Source of the DNA: Morinoia aosen
Taxonomy: Eukaryota; Arthropoda; Malacostraca; Amphipoda; Talitridae
Assembly: GCA_030386875.1 (NCBI GenBank)
Contig: CM059562.1
Coordinates: 66,276,201 to 66,340,200, forward strand
DNA length: 64,000 bases
Direction of reading: 5' to 3'
Each line of letters starts with the position of its first letter. Position 1 is the stretch's first letter. A program made the translations under genes and the position numbers. Below are positions 1 through 11,098 of the stretch, piece by piece. The notes beneath the pieces were generated by a model that worked only from the letters and a program-made list of their open reading frames with translations, did no database searches and had not been told where the DNA came from.

Positions 1-3000
1 GAGTTTCAAAAGATCTGATTATGAGCTCAAACTCTTAAAAGAAATGAACCTGCCAGTGGCTCTCATGAAACCCTGCATTGAAATAGTGTCCAGAGTGAAC
101 GATTTTCCTGCATAATTCTGTTTCGTTCTTGAATTAAAAATTTCAATGTTTCTGATGTTTAAATATTCACCGAATTTATAATACCCACGATATGCTGACC
201 TCATTCACATTTGAATCCGTGCTGCATGTGAACAGAACAGCTCAGCATGTTAAGTCTCGGTCCCAAGCGTTCATTATTCAAGATCGATGCATAGCTAAAC
301 GTCCGCATACGATTCACGTATGTGAATGAATACATGGGGCCATATACACTAACAACAGTATTGAATACCTATCTTGCTATAGCATCCGACTATGAACAGG
401 ACATTCCATTCAGATCCAGAAGGTATTTCGAGAATTGGTTGTAGGACCAAGATCTCGATGGAATAACTGGATCGATGTCCAACATGCAAGCTTCGTTCAG
501 TAGAAGATTTGAGTCTGAATAGAAAATCAAAATGCTAATTCCGAAATCCGAAACGCGCGGATATTACAGCGGCGCTGATCGCTTTGTGTTATTTGACTTG
601 GCAGGAAAGCATATGTAATTAAAGCACGATCCGCTCTACGTTTTACTTCACTTCAAATAAAATTGTAATTTACCAATTATCAAACCATGTATCTAGAAAT
701 GCAGACTACTTTGAAAAAAACTGAGGAGCGAAATTGCTACACAAACCATTTCTATAACCGAGTCTAATAGTGTGAGGAAAAATAGACGGCTATTTTTTAT
801 AATTATCATAATATAATTATCATAATTTCGACTGGTTTATATCTGGCAATGCGAAGCTAAGAATCTCGTGTTCGCGAACAATCATCTGCGTCACTTTAAT
901 TCAATTTAAATTCAAAGTTTTGAAGCATTCTATTCTGAGTGTTTACAACTTCGCTCTAGAACTTCGCACCGTGTATTTACCTTCTCCTCAGTGGTATGGG
1001 GTACTGCAGATACCAGCTCATCCTTAGAATTAAATTGCACTTCGGTTGGCTGAAAACCATTCAAGTGACAGTAGCCGTGCAGCCAACAATGTTTCAATTA
1101 CATTTAGCCATATTCACATTTTAAGTACAGCTTTCTAGATGACTGAATGAACGCACTCGGGTCGTCGCTGCACTGTAGCTACTATCATCACGTTAACTAT
1201 GTACGACTTGCTTAAATCATTCAAAGAGAATCTTAGAATGTTCTCTATACACAAGATCTCATCGAGCGAGATAGTATTTACATTTACCATGTCCAACTGT
1301 CAAGGTATGGGGAGGGCGCGATACAGGAGAAGGTAAATTGGTCGTGTAGGATCTGATAAGATCAGTAGAAATCCTGTGCCTCGACCAGTAGAGGAAGGGT
1401 CGCGTATTTTCTTGCCGACTAAGAGAACATTTGCTTCTGTTTTTCCCAATCGCACGGGTGATGTGAGTAGTAACCGGATTAACGCGAGAAATGAAAAACG
1501 TTCCCTTCGTTTTAGACGTTTCGTTAATTTTTTCAACATTAAAAATACCGCCTTTAAAATTTAGAAAGATTGCATTTCAATTCATGGGCGTTTGTTCGTT
1601 GCTGGAATTGAACTGATTTTTTTACCTTTAAAAATTGCTCTCGAAAAAAGTTATAAGACTGCAGTGCTATAGGCTTACAGATATTATCTGTTCGAGGCGT
1701 CTTTCAAAGCTCATTTCCAAAGCCTGGTTAAGGCTTCGACCCGTGCAAGGCTGCCGCCATTCTGAAACAAAACGTCGCTTGCAGGATAGAAGATTAACCG
1801 ATTTAATTGCTTGGAATTTCCACAGCATTAATCTCCAATGGAGATCCCAACGCTTGAGTGCAAAACGCGAAGCAGGCAAGATCCTTCATAGTTCTTGATG
1901 AGGTAAAATATTACCCTCTTCTTCAAGTTTTTTGCACACGCTTGTACCCGCTTAATTCACAGCATGAAAAACGCTGGAAGAACTGATTTTTAGGTGAAGG
2001 ATGGTCAACATTGAGGAGTTTTAACCAATTTCATTGTTCATGAGAAAGTAAAGTATAAAAATATCTTTAAAAATTACTTGCACTGTTTCTAAAGGATTCT
2101 CTCGTAGATCATGAAACTTTTCCTTAAAATCCAGCTTTTAGATTTAGACTAAGTTCTTTTGGGAAGTGAATCCTGAGTGGCAAACAGGCTTTTTGGAGGG
2201 TTTTTCATCCTGCTTACATGATTCAATCATTTTTTAGGAAAACCTCGGCTCTTACTAATTTCAACACTACCCTTCATTATCATTATTGCTCTCAATTACA
2301 ATTAATGAATTCGTTACTCATGTATTCAACCATTACAGTCTATTCAGAACAAAAAAAATTCTGAATATGTTTCTACAGGAATAACTTTCTGGGAACTGAA
2401 AAATTATGGACTTACTTCAAGGCTATCTTGTTCATCAATTTCAGGGGAAATGATATGAAAGGAGTTATTGTGGAAGGCTTTCGGGCCAGCGCTAATTCTG
2501 CCGCATATGTCCTGACGCACTCAAACAAATTGTATGGTGACTGAAACGACGTGAAACTCATAAAACATTGCAAAATAATTTTAAAATCATAATTTTACCT
2601 TCGCTTTTCGAATGAGCTAAGGGAAATTCCACCTAGTTGCATCTATTTTGCCTGCCATTCATAACAGTTCTTTATTTCCTATATGTACAAGACGCAAAAA
2701 AAAATCAACTTAAATCAATATGTTCTCTCGGACACAGTCCTGACTCCAGTTCTAATATTTATCGTGTAAAATATATCAGAAGAGCGACAAGTAGACCTGA
2801 ACAAAAGTGCTAATTTTCTGTGCTTGTACAGAGCGACAATTCCCAATTCCTTATTTGCAATAGGCAAGATAAGGTGATGTGAATAAAAACAAAATTTTCT
2901 AAATTTTATGAAATTTTTATTCATTAGCCAGTGATCACAAGTCTTACTTGTTTCCAAAAATTGTAATGTCCTTATAATTCTTAATTTCTCAGGAGTTATT

Positions 3001-6000
3001 TAGCATTAAAAACAAATTTAAAATTTCAACTTCACCAGAGTGAATTATACATAGATATATAATAGTTCATTTATTATATAATACAAAATAGTTTGTTTTA
3101 CAATTGTTGCTCAAAATACCATCATTATCACGTATTAGCGCCTATGCTTTTGAGTGACTTCTCTACATCAAGTATGGCATTTTATGAACGCACACAATCA
3201 GCAGTACAAATTTTTCAATTACTATGCCATACTTTCCGTCCATTTGTACTTTAGCATTAAACGTGTCAGTCGGCTTTGTTGCTCGATATAGTGTTTGAAT
3301 GATCTTTTGTAGAAGTGCACAAAGTAAAAAGAGGAGTAAAAAAAATTTTTCTACTGTATTTTTTTTCTTTTCCGAACATGATAAGAACATACGAGTAATG
3401 TAGACGCCCTGGTAAATTCTGTTTTACTGCAATTGTTTCCGCTATTTTTCTCCACTCAACTTCCTGCTATTTCTTAAATGTAATGATGGAAACTCTACGC
3501 AACTTTTTTGAGGAAAAAATACTTCAGATGGTGCTCTGCAAACGTGCCTCTATAACGAACGTGCGCGGTTTTCCAACACGGTTTACTGAAATGAAACTTT
3601 CTATCCCACTTGCTTTCCTGAATCCTTGCTTTTCGAACTACATTATTTCTTAACTTAAGATAAGCACAGAAACGTATCGTAGGTATTGGTTCAATTACCA
3701 CAAAGCGGTTGATGTGGCCATAAATTGACCCAAAGTTTGATCTGGACGTCCCGATCACGATGAGGCATTCTGAGCTTCGCTTCACTCAAACCCCTTCGGA
3801 AATTGGCGCAGTGTCTCCGCGATGGTGTTCCGCAGTTCGGGAAGTAAGGCACTTAGAAGTCGATTTAGAGCACTTTATTGCGCCAATAGTTCTGGTTGCG
3901 ACGAAGATCAATTTCACACACTAGATATTTAGTGACATGGAAACGTTACGCTTTCTAAAGCAATATACACTGATCCACAATAGGCTAATAGTGTGCACGA
4001 CTGTATTACAGCCCACAACAGTTCTTCACCGTCAGCGGAGTTAACTGACGGAATTGCTGAAGTAACAAGTGCAGCCACAGCGCAAGGAAACGGTTGCGAA
4101 CGCAATATGAGATATGTAAAATGCATATTATTACTGCGCCCAACTGTTTTAGTGCTGCACCAATTCGTAACATTTAATTGAGAAAAATGCAGAAATTATG
4201 AATTTTATTCATTATTTAACTCAGACATAGTTTGCTCTCTAGGTCCTGCAAAGCTAACCAGCATTATATGCTCACGATATTACTCATATCAATAGCATAA
4301 ATCAAAAATCTTTTAAAATCCAAAAGGGAATAAAAAGGGGCCAAAATCTTCATTGTTTGTATAATTATTTTAAAGCTTTGCTATTTATCATAATGCAAAA
4401 AGGAATTTTTACGCCGCACGTTCCTTTCAAGAATTTTGTCTTGCTGCACCTCGGTCTGGATGAGACTGCGCTCGTGTTCTCAGCTTGGTTATGGAAAGAG
4501 CTTTTTGATGCTTGTCTGCATATTAAAAGCAGCTCTTGAGAGCCTCGTTCTGCCATCTCGGATGTCGTTGCCAGAGTGAGGTCATTTAGTAAATTCTTTA
4601 GCCTGGTGTGATAGCAAACTAAATGGGAGTTGTAAATGAGGGAGTTCCCATTAGGAAGAACTGTATGAAGTCGTATAATCATAGAGGTACACACTTTTGC
4701 TTTCCAAGCAGGAGATGGTTTGAACAAATGTCAATTTCCTATGGTAATCCAACAGCAAAGGTTATAGCCCTGACTCATTTGCGGTTTGGTATAACTCAAC
4801 TGCTTCCTGTTCTCAGGTAACTCAGTATGAACTTAGGAACCAGTAACCCTCATTTACGCTTTTCCTTGAAATGTAAATTCAGTAGTGCATCACCTGCTGA
4901 ATTAATCAACTGATTTTGAATTGCAAAGGTGTGTTGTGGTGGGGCGAATTGCGCATGTGTGGTGTGTTTTTCTTTTTTTCCCCTGATATTCTTTAGCCAT
5001 ACACGTAATCTGCGACGGGTTAAACTGAAGTTCAATATTCAACTCAAATTAGACTTAATTTCAGAAATCAATTTTGAAAATGCCAAGCGTTAAAGAGATC
5101 GTACTTGTGTGAGTGCTGGCCGGTCAGAAGCATTACGAAAAACCCCTCAGTGACAACCGGTGGGTCACGTCGCAGTCAAAGTGTAAACTCACAATCTCCC
5201 CGAGAAAGGCAATTACGCAAGTATGTTTTTCCACACAGTCAAACGACTTCACGAATAATACTCAGAGGGTTTACGCACGAATTCTTTCCTAAGGAACACA
5301 TTAGCACCATTCCGATCGCATGAAAATCTAAACCCCATTTTTATCTAAAACTTGTTGGTTTTCCTTATTGTAGGACACTTAGAACTGCACTTTCATAAGT
5401 AAGTAAAGTCAGGTAATGTTAAACTTGTATAATTGACATATTATGATACACAACTGAATATTTACGGTACAGTTTAATACTGAACGCTAAGCGTATTGGA
5501 AAATGCAAATGGTAACATGACGGAATTCCAAAATTATTCAAAGCACCAAATGGGAGTGTCAGTCAGACACAACAGTAGTCGTGTCTGATTTGGCTTAAAC
5601 GAGTCATACTTCACATTTTAGTTTCCCTTGAGGAGTGGTCATTTCATAGACCATGTACTTTGAAGTGGATGTCTCTTTAATTAATCACCTCCATCACTGG
5701 AAATAAAAATAAAAAACATTCCGAATTTGAGCTCCGTTAAGCCCTAAGTACAATAAAACATATTTTCTTCAAAAATCCTTTAAATTGTCTTTGATGTAAC
5801 TTGTTCAAATTTTGAAAACGCAGATGGACACCAGCATTGTTACGGAAAACGTATAGAGTGAAATTCTTCACAAAAAAGTGAACAAATGCTTTCTTAGGAC
5901 AGACCAGCGAAAAAATCATGGTCCCCATTGTGAGCTTGCAATGAAGGCTTACGATTTGACCACGTATCTTATTTATTAACAATAAATTCCACTAATACAA

Positions 6001-7740
6001 ATCTTCTAAAAGTTATCCAGTTTCGTTTTCTGAAATTGGAGCCGCGTTGTGAAATGTGAGAGCCAAATCTTACATGTTGTAAGAGTACAGCTTAAGTGCG
6101 TATTTTTGAAGTGTTTTTCGAGGTGTTTGGTACGAGTGTCATCAAGACTTCATTGTGGACCGGAGACTCCCATGTCGAGCAGCTCACTCGGTCTTGGATG
6201 GGTTCTTAATGAAAAAGTTTCTTCATATGGCGCCCACCTAGTGCTGTTAATGAAATACTGCTCACATAGACATATTTAGATGATTTCAATCTTGACTTTA
6301 TCAAATTAGTTTAAATTTCGATTCATACTATGTTATTTCAATACCGCATAACAGCAAAGCTAAAAGAACAGACGGAAAGGAGCGGAAATGGGACTACAGT
6401 CCAGTATTCCATTGACCATAAATTGCATTTTTCAGATTGTAGATTTGCACTACATTGGTGAAAATGTAAAAATTTAAAATTCTTCATTTGAAAGTAATTC
6501 TGAGCTAAAAAAATGCTTATATTAGACAAGTGATGAGACAAACAGTAACCTGTCAGAAACGCTAACGTCTGTAGTTCGGGCAATGGTCGCTCTTCTGAAA
6601 TTCAAATGTCTCTAGCTACTTCAACTTTGTAGCGGTGCATTCATCGCCGGGACGCAAACACATGTGTGACATGAAAATCTGTTTACGAAATATTCTGAAC
6701 ACGAATTTGGAATTGGTAAGCCTCTGAATCGATCTATCAATTACGTTTTTAACTAGTTTTTAACTGAATAAAAATTATTAGCGGGCGAGCATTGCCAGCT
6801 ATTGTTTCTACGTAGCCGCTTTGCTTACTGTCAATCGAATTTCTCAGCGAGCAATTTCATAAGGAAGTTTTAGGCAAAAACCACATCACTCAATATTTCG
6901 ACAAAAAAGAGGAATCACCTTTGAAATGAAGGTTTCAGGCCTTCATCCATGATCAGCTGCAATATCTGTGAAATGTACAAAGATTTGAAAGTATATTTCA
7001 ACTCGATGATTACCCACAAGATTATACAATATACATGACAAGAGAAATTTGTACAACAGTAATTAAAGAAAACTACCACGCTTTTGAGAGCTGAACGCTA
7101 GTAAAGAGAACATGGTATAAATCAGAGTAGACGAAAATAAAGTGTAAATGACAGAGCGCTCCTAAAGCTGCGCAGAGGCAACCAAAAGCAAGGGATGCAC
7201 ATTTTACTTATCCTTAAAATTGGGTTTGGTATCATATATATGAAAAGGGACTGAAAGTTTTAAGTTTCGTTACATCACGAACTGAATCTAAAATGATAAA
7301 ATCAGAGTCTGAAATTTTCATGTCGCACACTTTCTCAACAATAGATTTTCTGGAAAATTGCAGAGGTTGACAAAGCACTACACACCGGTTGTTCGATAAT
7401 ATCCGACGTGTTTTGCCTGCCTGAAAAGTGATGTACGGATTGTTGAACTTTTACTTAAAAACAGTCAAATCTTGCCGCGTGAACTGCTTAGAGGGCACAA
7501 TTCGGAGGTAAAGCAATCCTCAAGTATTAATGTTGAAGCTTTGTTGGAACATTACACTCAAAATATTATATTCTTTTACGGGTGAATGTGAAAAAGTCTT
7601 ACTGTGCTGGCACAATTTACAGCATTCTTACCCCTCATCGTTAATCGCTTAGTCTGATTTTTTAGGCTGATTTATGCAAAAGCGAGCTATCATATAAATG
7701 TGCTTCCTGGAAAATGTGGTTACTTGAATAGCATTTCAAA
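1..7740. other. AT-rich intergenic sequence, no supported gene
   Basis: I find no gene here. The open frames are short (at most about 120 codons), lack domain motifs and have no convincing splice partners. Short AT direct repeats occur near 795-830 (ATAATTATCAT twice). A mildly GC-richer patch lies at about 1300-1480. This is the pre-insertion flank of the retrotransposon. Confidence 0.6.
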
Positions 7741-7744
7741 TAAG
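7741..7744. repeat. Target-site duplication TAAG, left copy
   Basis: TAAG directly precedes the first LTR base and recurs directly after the second LTR at 18799-18802. A 5-bp reading (ATAAG) is also possible because the LTR ends in A. A 4-bp duplication and TG...CA LTR ends are typical of Ty3/gypsy integrase. Confidence 0.85.
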
Positions 7745-8038
7745 TGTATAAAGTCAGGGTATGAAGTCAGATTCATCCCATCTTTGTCGTTGGCGTTGCC
7801 GAGCGAAAATATATAATTGATGTTAAGACGAGATCTCTGAATACACGGGTCATAAAAATTAATGCCCGCGGTCATGCTTGGGTTTGGGAAATGCACGATC
7901 TGGACGTTCTCATACGGAACACTGGTCATATTAAATTCGATAAAGTTGGTGCGCTTGGGCTGCCGCGGTTACAACAGCGCTGAGAAGCGCTCGTGCTGAT
8001 TAGCGTCGGTCAGAGATAGTAAAATATCCAGACCTTAA

Positions 8039-8045
8039 TATAAAA
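8039..8045 (+). promoter_or_regulatory. Candidate TATA element in the 5' LTR
   Basis: TATAAAA lies about 295 bp into the LTR. The arthropod initiator-like TCAGT at 8092-8096 is about 55 bp downstream, farther than the usual 30 bp, so the two may not work as a pair. The same motif is present in the 3' LTR. This is a motif match only; no start site is shown. Confidence 0.35.
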
Positions 8046-8729
8046 ACAATGTGCCTGTCCCGATCGTGTAGCTGGGGAGCCGAGCGTGGGATCAGTCGTT
8101 GAATTAGCCATGGCTAAAGGGAGGGCTGGGGCCATGAGACCCGACCCCCCCCAGCCGTACTCCCGGTTGCGTAGGGGAGGAGCGGCTCAGAACCCTAGCC
8201 ACCCCTTGTTACCCAGCTCGTGTGGCGACCACCCCCCCCCCCCCTTTCGGGCAGGGGGGAGCGCTGTCCAAGCGAGAGTTATGTCGGACGAGCAGAGGAC
8301 ACTTGGCGGGTAGCCGTCGTTGAGAGCGGTGTAGAGAGCCGTGGTCGTGAACGGACGTTCTAGAGTGCAGTTGAGGATTACGACGAACAGCCGGTTTTGA
8401 TACTTAGGAATTTGAGTTGATAGTAAAAGCCGATATCTTCAATAGTTGAATTTCGAGACTGTGTTCGAGTAGAGCGTGGCACGATCAACGAAAATCCATT
8501 GACTTGTTTTGAGGGCGCATGATTTCAAGCGTTTGCTATACGCTTACCTTGGCTCATACTTTCGGTGGTTACCCATTCCTTGGCTCGTGTGTTGGCTGTT
8601 TGTACACAGTCTGTTGTCGTGAGAAATCGATCGAAGGAAGATCGTGAGGTGATGGTCGTATTGTCCCCCGATATTTTATATGTTGTTTTTACCTCGTGTG
8701 CTCTTGCCATCCGTACTTGCCTTCCCATC

Positions 8730-8735
8730 AATAAA
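8730..8735 (+). terminator. Polyadenylation signal AATAAA in the 5' LTR
   Basis: AATAAA is followed by TAAAAAAAAA and then a CT-rich stretch. The identical signal in the 3' LTR is at 18506-18511. It is the natural candidate for marking the R/U5 side of the LTR. Confidence 0.5.
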
Positions 8736-9022
8736 TAAAAAAAAACCTGGGCCTCATCTGTATCCTCTCTCTCATCTCTCTCAAAAGGGCATAGGAAACA
8801 CGTGCCGGCCATAAGCCATCGCTACCAAATTGACAATCTGAGTTAACGTAACCAATCCTTTAATTTTAGTCGAGGCTATCTACACGCCTCGTGGTGGCAG
8901 CTATCAGCGCTACCTTTCTCTTACCTGTAACGTAAAGTCATACCGGAGGAATCTGTCAGAAAGAAACAGAACTAACGAACTCTTGAACATAGAGAGTGCG
9001 GAAGAAAAACCCGACTCATACA

Positions 9023-10141
9023 GTGGAGCCAGCGGTGTAAGCATCCCAATCTGAAAGAGAGAGAGAGAATATTGTGTTAGCAAGACAGAAGAAACAACCC
9101 ATCCAGAGCAAGCGGGCAGCGGCGTCCAAGATCAACAAAAAACTGTAAGTAAACCCCATTTCATTTCATTTCTGTGTATGTCTTCAAATGCAAATTCTTA
9201 CTTATTTATTGTTCTCTGTTCGATGTGTGTCGTGTGAGTGTAGCCCCTAACAGATATTGCGCATATCGCGGTGCAGCCAGGAAGTGTCATTTTTCTGTGA
9301 GATTAGAAGCGGACCCAGCCATAAAACCTTACAGCCAGTCCTTGAGCGTGAGAAAGCCAAAAGAAAGTGAATTTCAATTTGGTAGGGATCGCTGCACATT
9401 TGAAGTAGAGGCATCGAAGATTCTTTAGGAATAGTACCTTTTTTTATGTTCTTCGGAAGAAACATTTGATTGTCGGCTCCTTGTGTAAAGTAGGTACATA
9501 TTGGGTAAATATTGTGTTGTGAGCAGGATTGCAAATTCAGGGATTGTGCTGCAAATCTAGATGGCAAATAGATATCGTTGTGTCATAGTGAGGCCAGCTG
9601 AAAGTAATTAAGCTTTGGCACGGGAAGGAAACGCCATTGTTCGTGAGATTAGATCCGGACTCAGCCATAAAATTGGGGAGGAGAGCAACGCTCCAAATAA
9701 AAATTTACTGTCATTCAAAGAAAATATATAATATTTTTGTGTGTCTTGGGCTGAACTAGAGACAGTTAAAGGAATATGTACGAGTAATATTGCAAATTGA
9801 GGGAACGATTAACGTAAATATTTACGCAAAGTTGTGCTGGTATAGGACTCGTTTAATTAACGGTATTTGGTAAGGAGATTCCCTCCTGACTTATGATTTG
9901 ATGCCCTACGCACGAGAGTCCGCATTTCGGTAATTTTTGCCAGTGGGGCCCTCATATTTCCTCTCTTGGATACACCCGAAATTTTTTTTTTTGTGTGTTT
10001 ATGCTTGGATACCAGTATTTATCGTAAAAATTAGAGGTTCAGTGTAGTGCGTGCGCGTTGCAACTGCAAATAGATAGACTTGAAAAAAAAAAATATATAA
10101 AATAAAATTCGTGCTGATCATCGCTGAGTTCAAGCTTCAAA
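9023..10141 (+). other. Long 5' leader of the retrotransposon
   Basis: This is 1.1 kb between the 5' LTR and the gag ATG. It begins with the putative primer site and a short GA run at 9055-9068. It holds a splice-donor-like GTAAGT at 9145-9150 and a pyrimidine/T-rich tract ending in CAG at 10013-10015, so a leader intron is possible. A diverged internal duplication is visible: the block around 9296-9331 (GTGAGATTAGAAGCGGACCC) recurs around 9642-9675 (GTGAGATTAGATCCGGACTC), both followed by AGCCATAAAA. An 84-codon frame at 9174-9428 shows no motif and I do not treat it as a gene. Confidence 0.6.
9024..9040 (+). other. Putative tRNA primer-binding site
   Basis: The first TGG after the 5' LTR is one base in from its end, as expected for pairing with a tRNA CCA tail. 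The sequence TGGAGCCAGCGGTG is distinct, but I could not match it confidently to a particular tRNA from memory. Confidence 0.5.
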
Positions 10142-11098
10142 ATGGGAAAGAACGAAGATGGCAACTCGGGAAGTGCTGCTGCAAATAAACAGGACGCAGG
10201 AACCGATCAAACAGCGGCAAGCGGGCCAGTGCTTGGCAAACTGCCAAAATTCGACGGAAAGTCGAACGTGGTGAAGTTTCTCAACACAGTGAAAAAAAGG
10301 GCACTCCTAGAAAACTGGTCAGACGCCCGAAGCGCTGACGTCATCAGATATCTCTGCACCGACACCGCAGAAAATTTCCTGGATTCAAACCCCGAGCTCG
10401 AAGAATGCGATCTGACGGAGCTGACCAAACGCCTTGAGGATCGTTTCCTTAAAAGCATTTCGCTGACGGATGCACATATGGAACTGGCTGCAATAAAAAT
10501 GAACCGGGGCACAATCGAAGAGTTTGCTTCGCGACTGGAGACCGCCTCGGCTGCCTTGGCGCATGTTATCGTGGAGCTGCAAAAAACAGCATCTCGCGAC
10601 AAGCTCTTGGCGAGCGTGTTTATCAATGGTCTCGACCCGGCATTGAAGAAGACAATGGCAACATACGAACCAGAACGGCTCGCAGATTGTGTCAAGATGG
10701 CACAGAAATGCGAAAGGATGCTGGAGGACGAGAAACCACGCCGGCCGATCTGCACGATAGATGCAGTAGAAGCCGCCCCACCCCGGCCACCACCTAGGTG
10801 CTGGTCGTGCAACCAAGTAGGCCATTTTTCTCGAGAGTGTCGCAACCCAGCGGTGATCCCGAGACAAAATACATTTGCCCAGAACGTACAGCGAAGAACC
10901 ATAAACTGCTTCAACTGTGGCCAAGCCGGCCAAATGGCCAGACAATGTAGGGCACAGTGGCGGTCACAAAACCCAGCCCAGCCGAACCGACAGTTAGGCG
11001 AGGCACAAGGCCCGAACCACGCAGCCCATCGGAGTTTCAACGGGGATAACAACACACCGTGGCGATACGCACAAGGCCCGCCTAATATAAAAAACTAG
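10142..11098 (+). CDS. gag: Gag polyprotein with two zinc knuckles
   Basis: This 318-residue protein should form the particle shell and bind element RNA. Residues about 30-200 look like a capsid/matrix region with alternating charged and hydrophobic helices. The C-terminal third is basic and carries nucleocapsid knuckles. The first, residues 220-233 (CWSCNQVGHFSREC), is a canonical CX2CX4HX4C. The second, residues 256-269 (CFNCGQAGQMARQC), has Gln where the zinc-binding His should be. The tail is rich in Gln, Asn and Pro. The start is the first ATG after the leader, with a favourable A-rich context. The frame ends at TAG (11096-11098), directly after the slippery AAAAAAC, so most ribosomes stop here and a minority shift into pol. 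Similar length and architecture are known for other Ty3/gypsy Gag proteins. Confidence 0.93.
   Translation: MGKNEDGNSGSAAANKQDAGTDQTAASGPVLGKLPKFDGKSNVVKFLNTVKKRALLENWSDARSADVIRYLCTDTAENFLDSNPELEECDLTELTKRLEDRFLKSISLTDAHMELAAIKMNRGTIEEFASRLETASAALAHVIVELQKTASRDKLLASVFINGLDPALKKTMATYEPERLADCVKMAQKCERMLEDEKPRRPICTIDAVEAAPPRPPPRCWSCNQVGHFSRECRNPAVIPRQNTFAQNVQRRTINCFNCGQAGQMARQCRAQWRSQNPAQPNRQLGEAQGPNHAAHRSFNGDNNTPWRYAQGPPNIKN

Larger units (their letters stand above)
7745..9022 (+). repeat. 5' long terminal repeat
   Basis: It begins TGTATAAAG and ends CATACA, and it is duplicated at 17518-18798. It contains two poly-C runs (about 8146-8153 and 8231-8243), a TATAAAA motif at 8039, TCAGT at 8092 and AATAAA at 8730. 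It is GC-richer than the flanks. At 1278 bp it is long for an insect gypsy LTR. In this class it should supply the promoter and the 5' end of the genomic RNA. Confidence 0.95.

Noticed and set aside
4365-4727. 120-codon minus-strand frame in the left flank
   Set aside because: No domain, no splice or promoter context; frames of this length arise by chance in 64 kb.
10207-11055. Antisense 282-codon frame over gag
   Set aside because: Shadow of the GC-rich gag codons; no motifs and the sense frame has clear domains. The same applies to antisense frames across pol.
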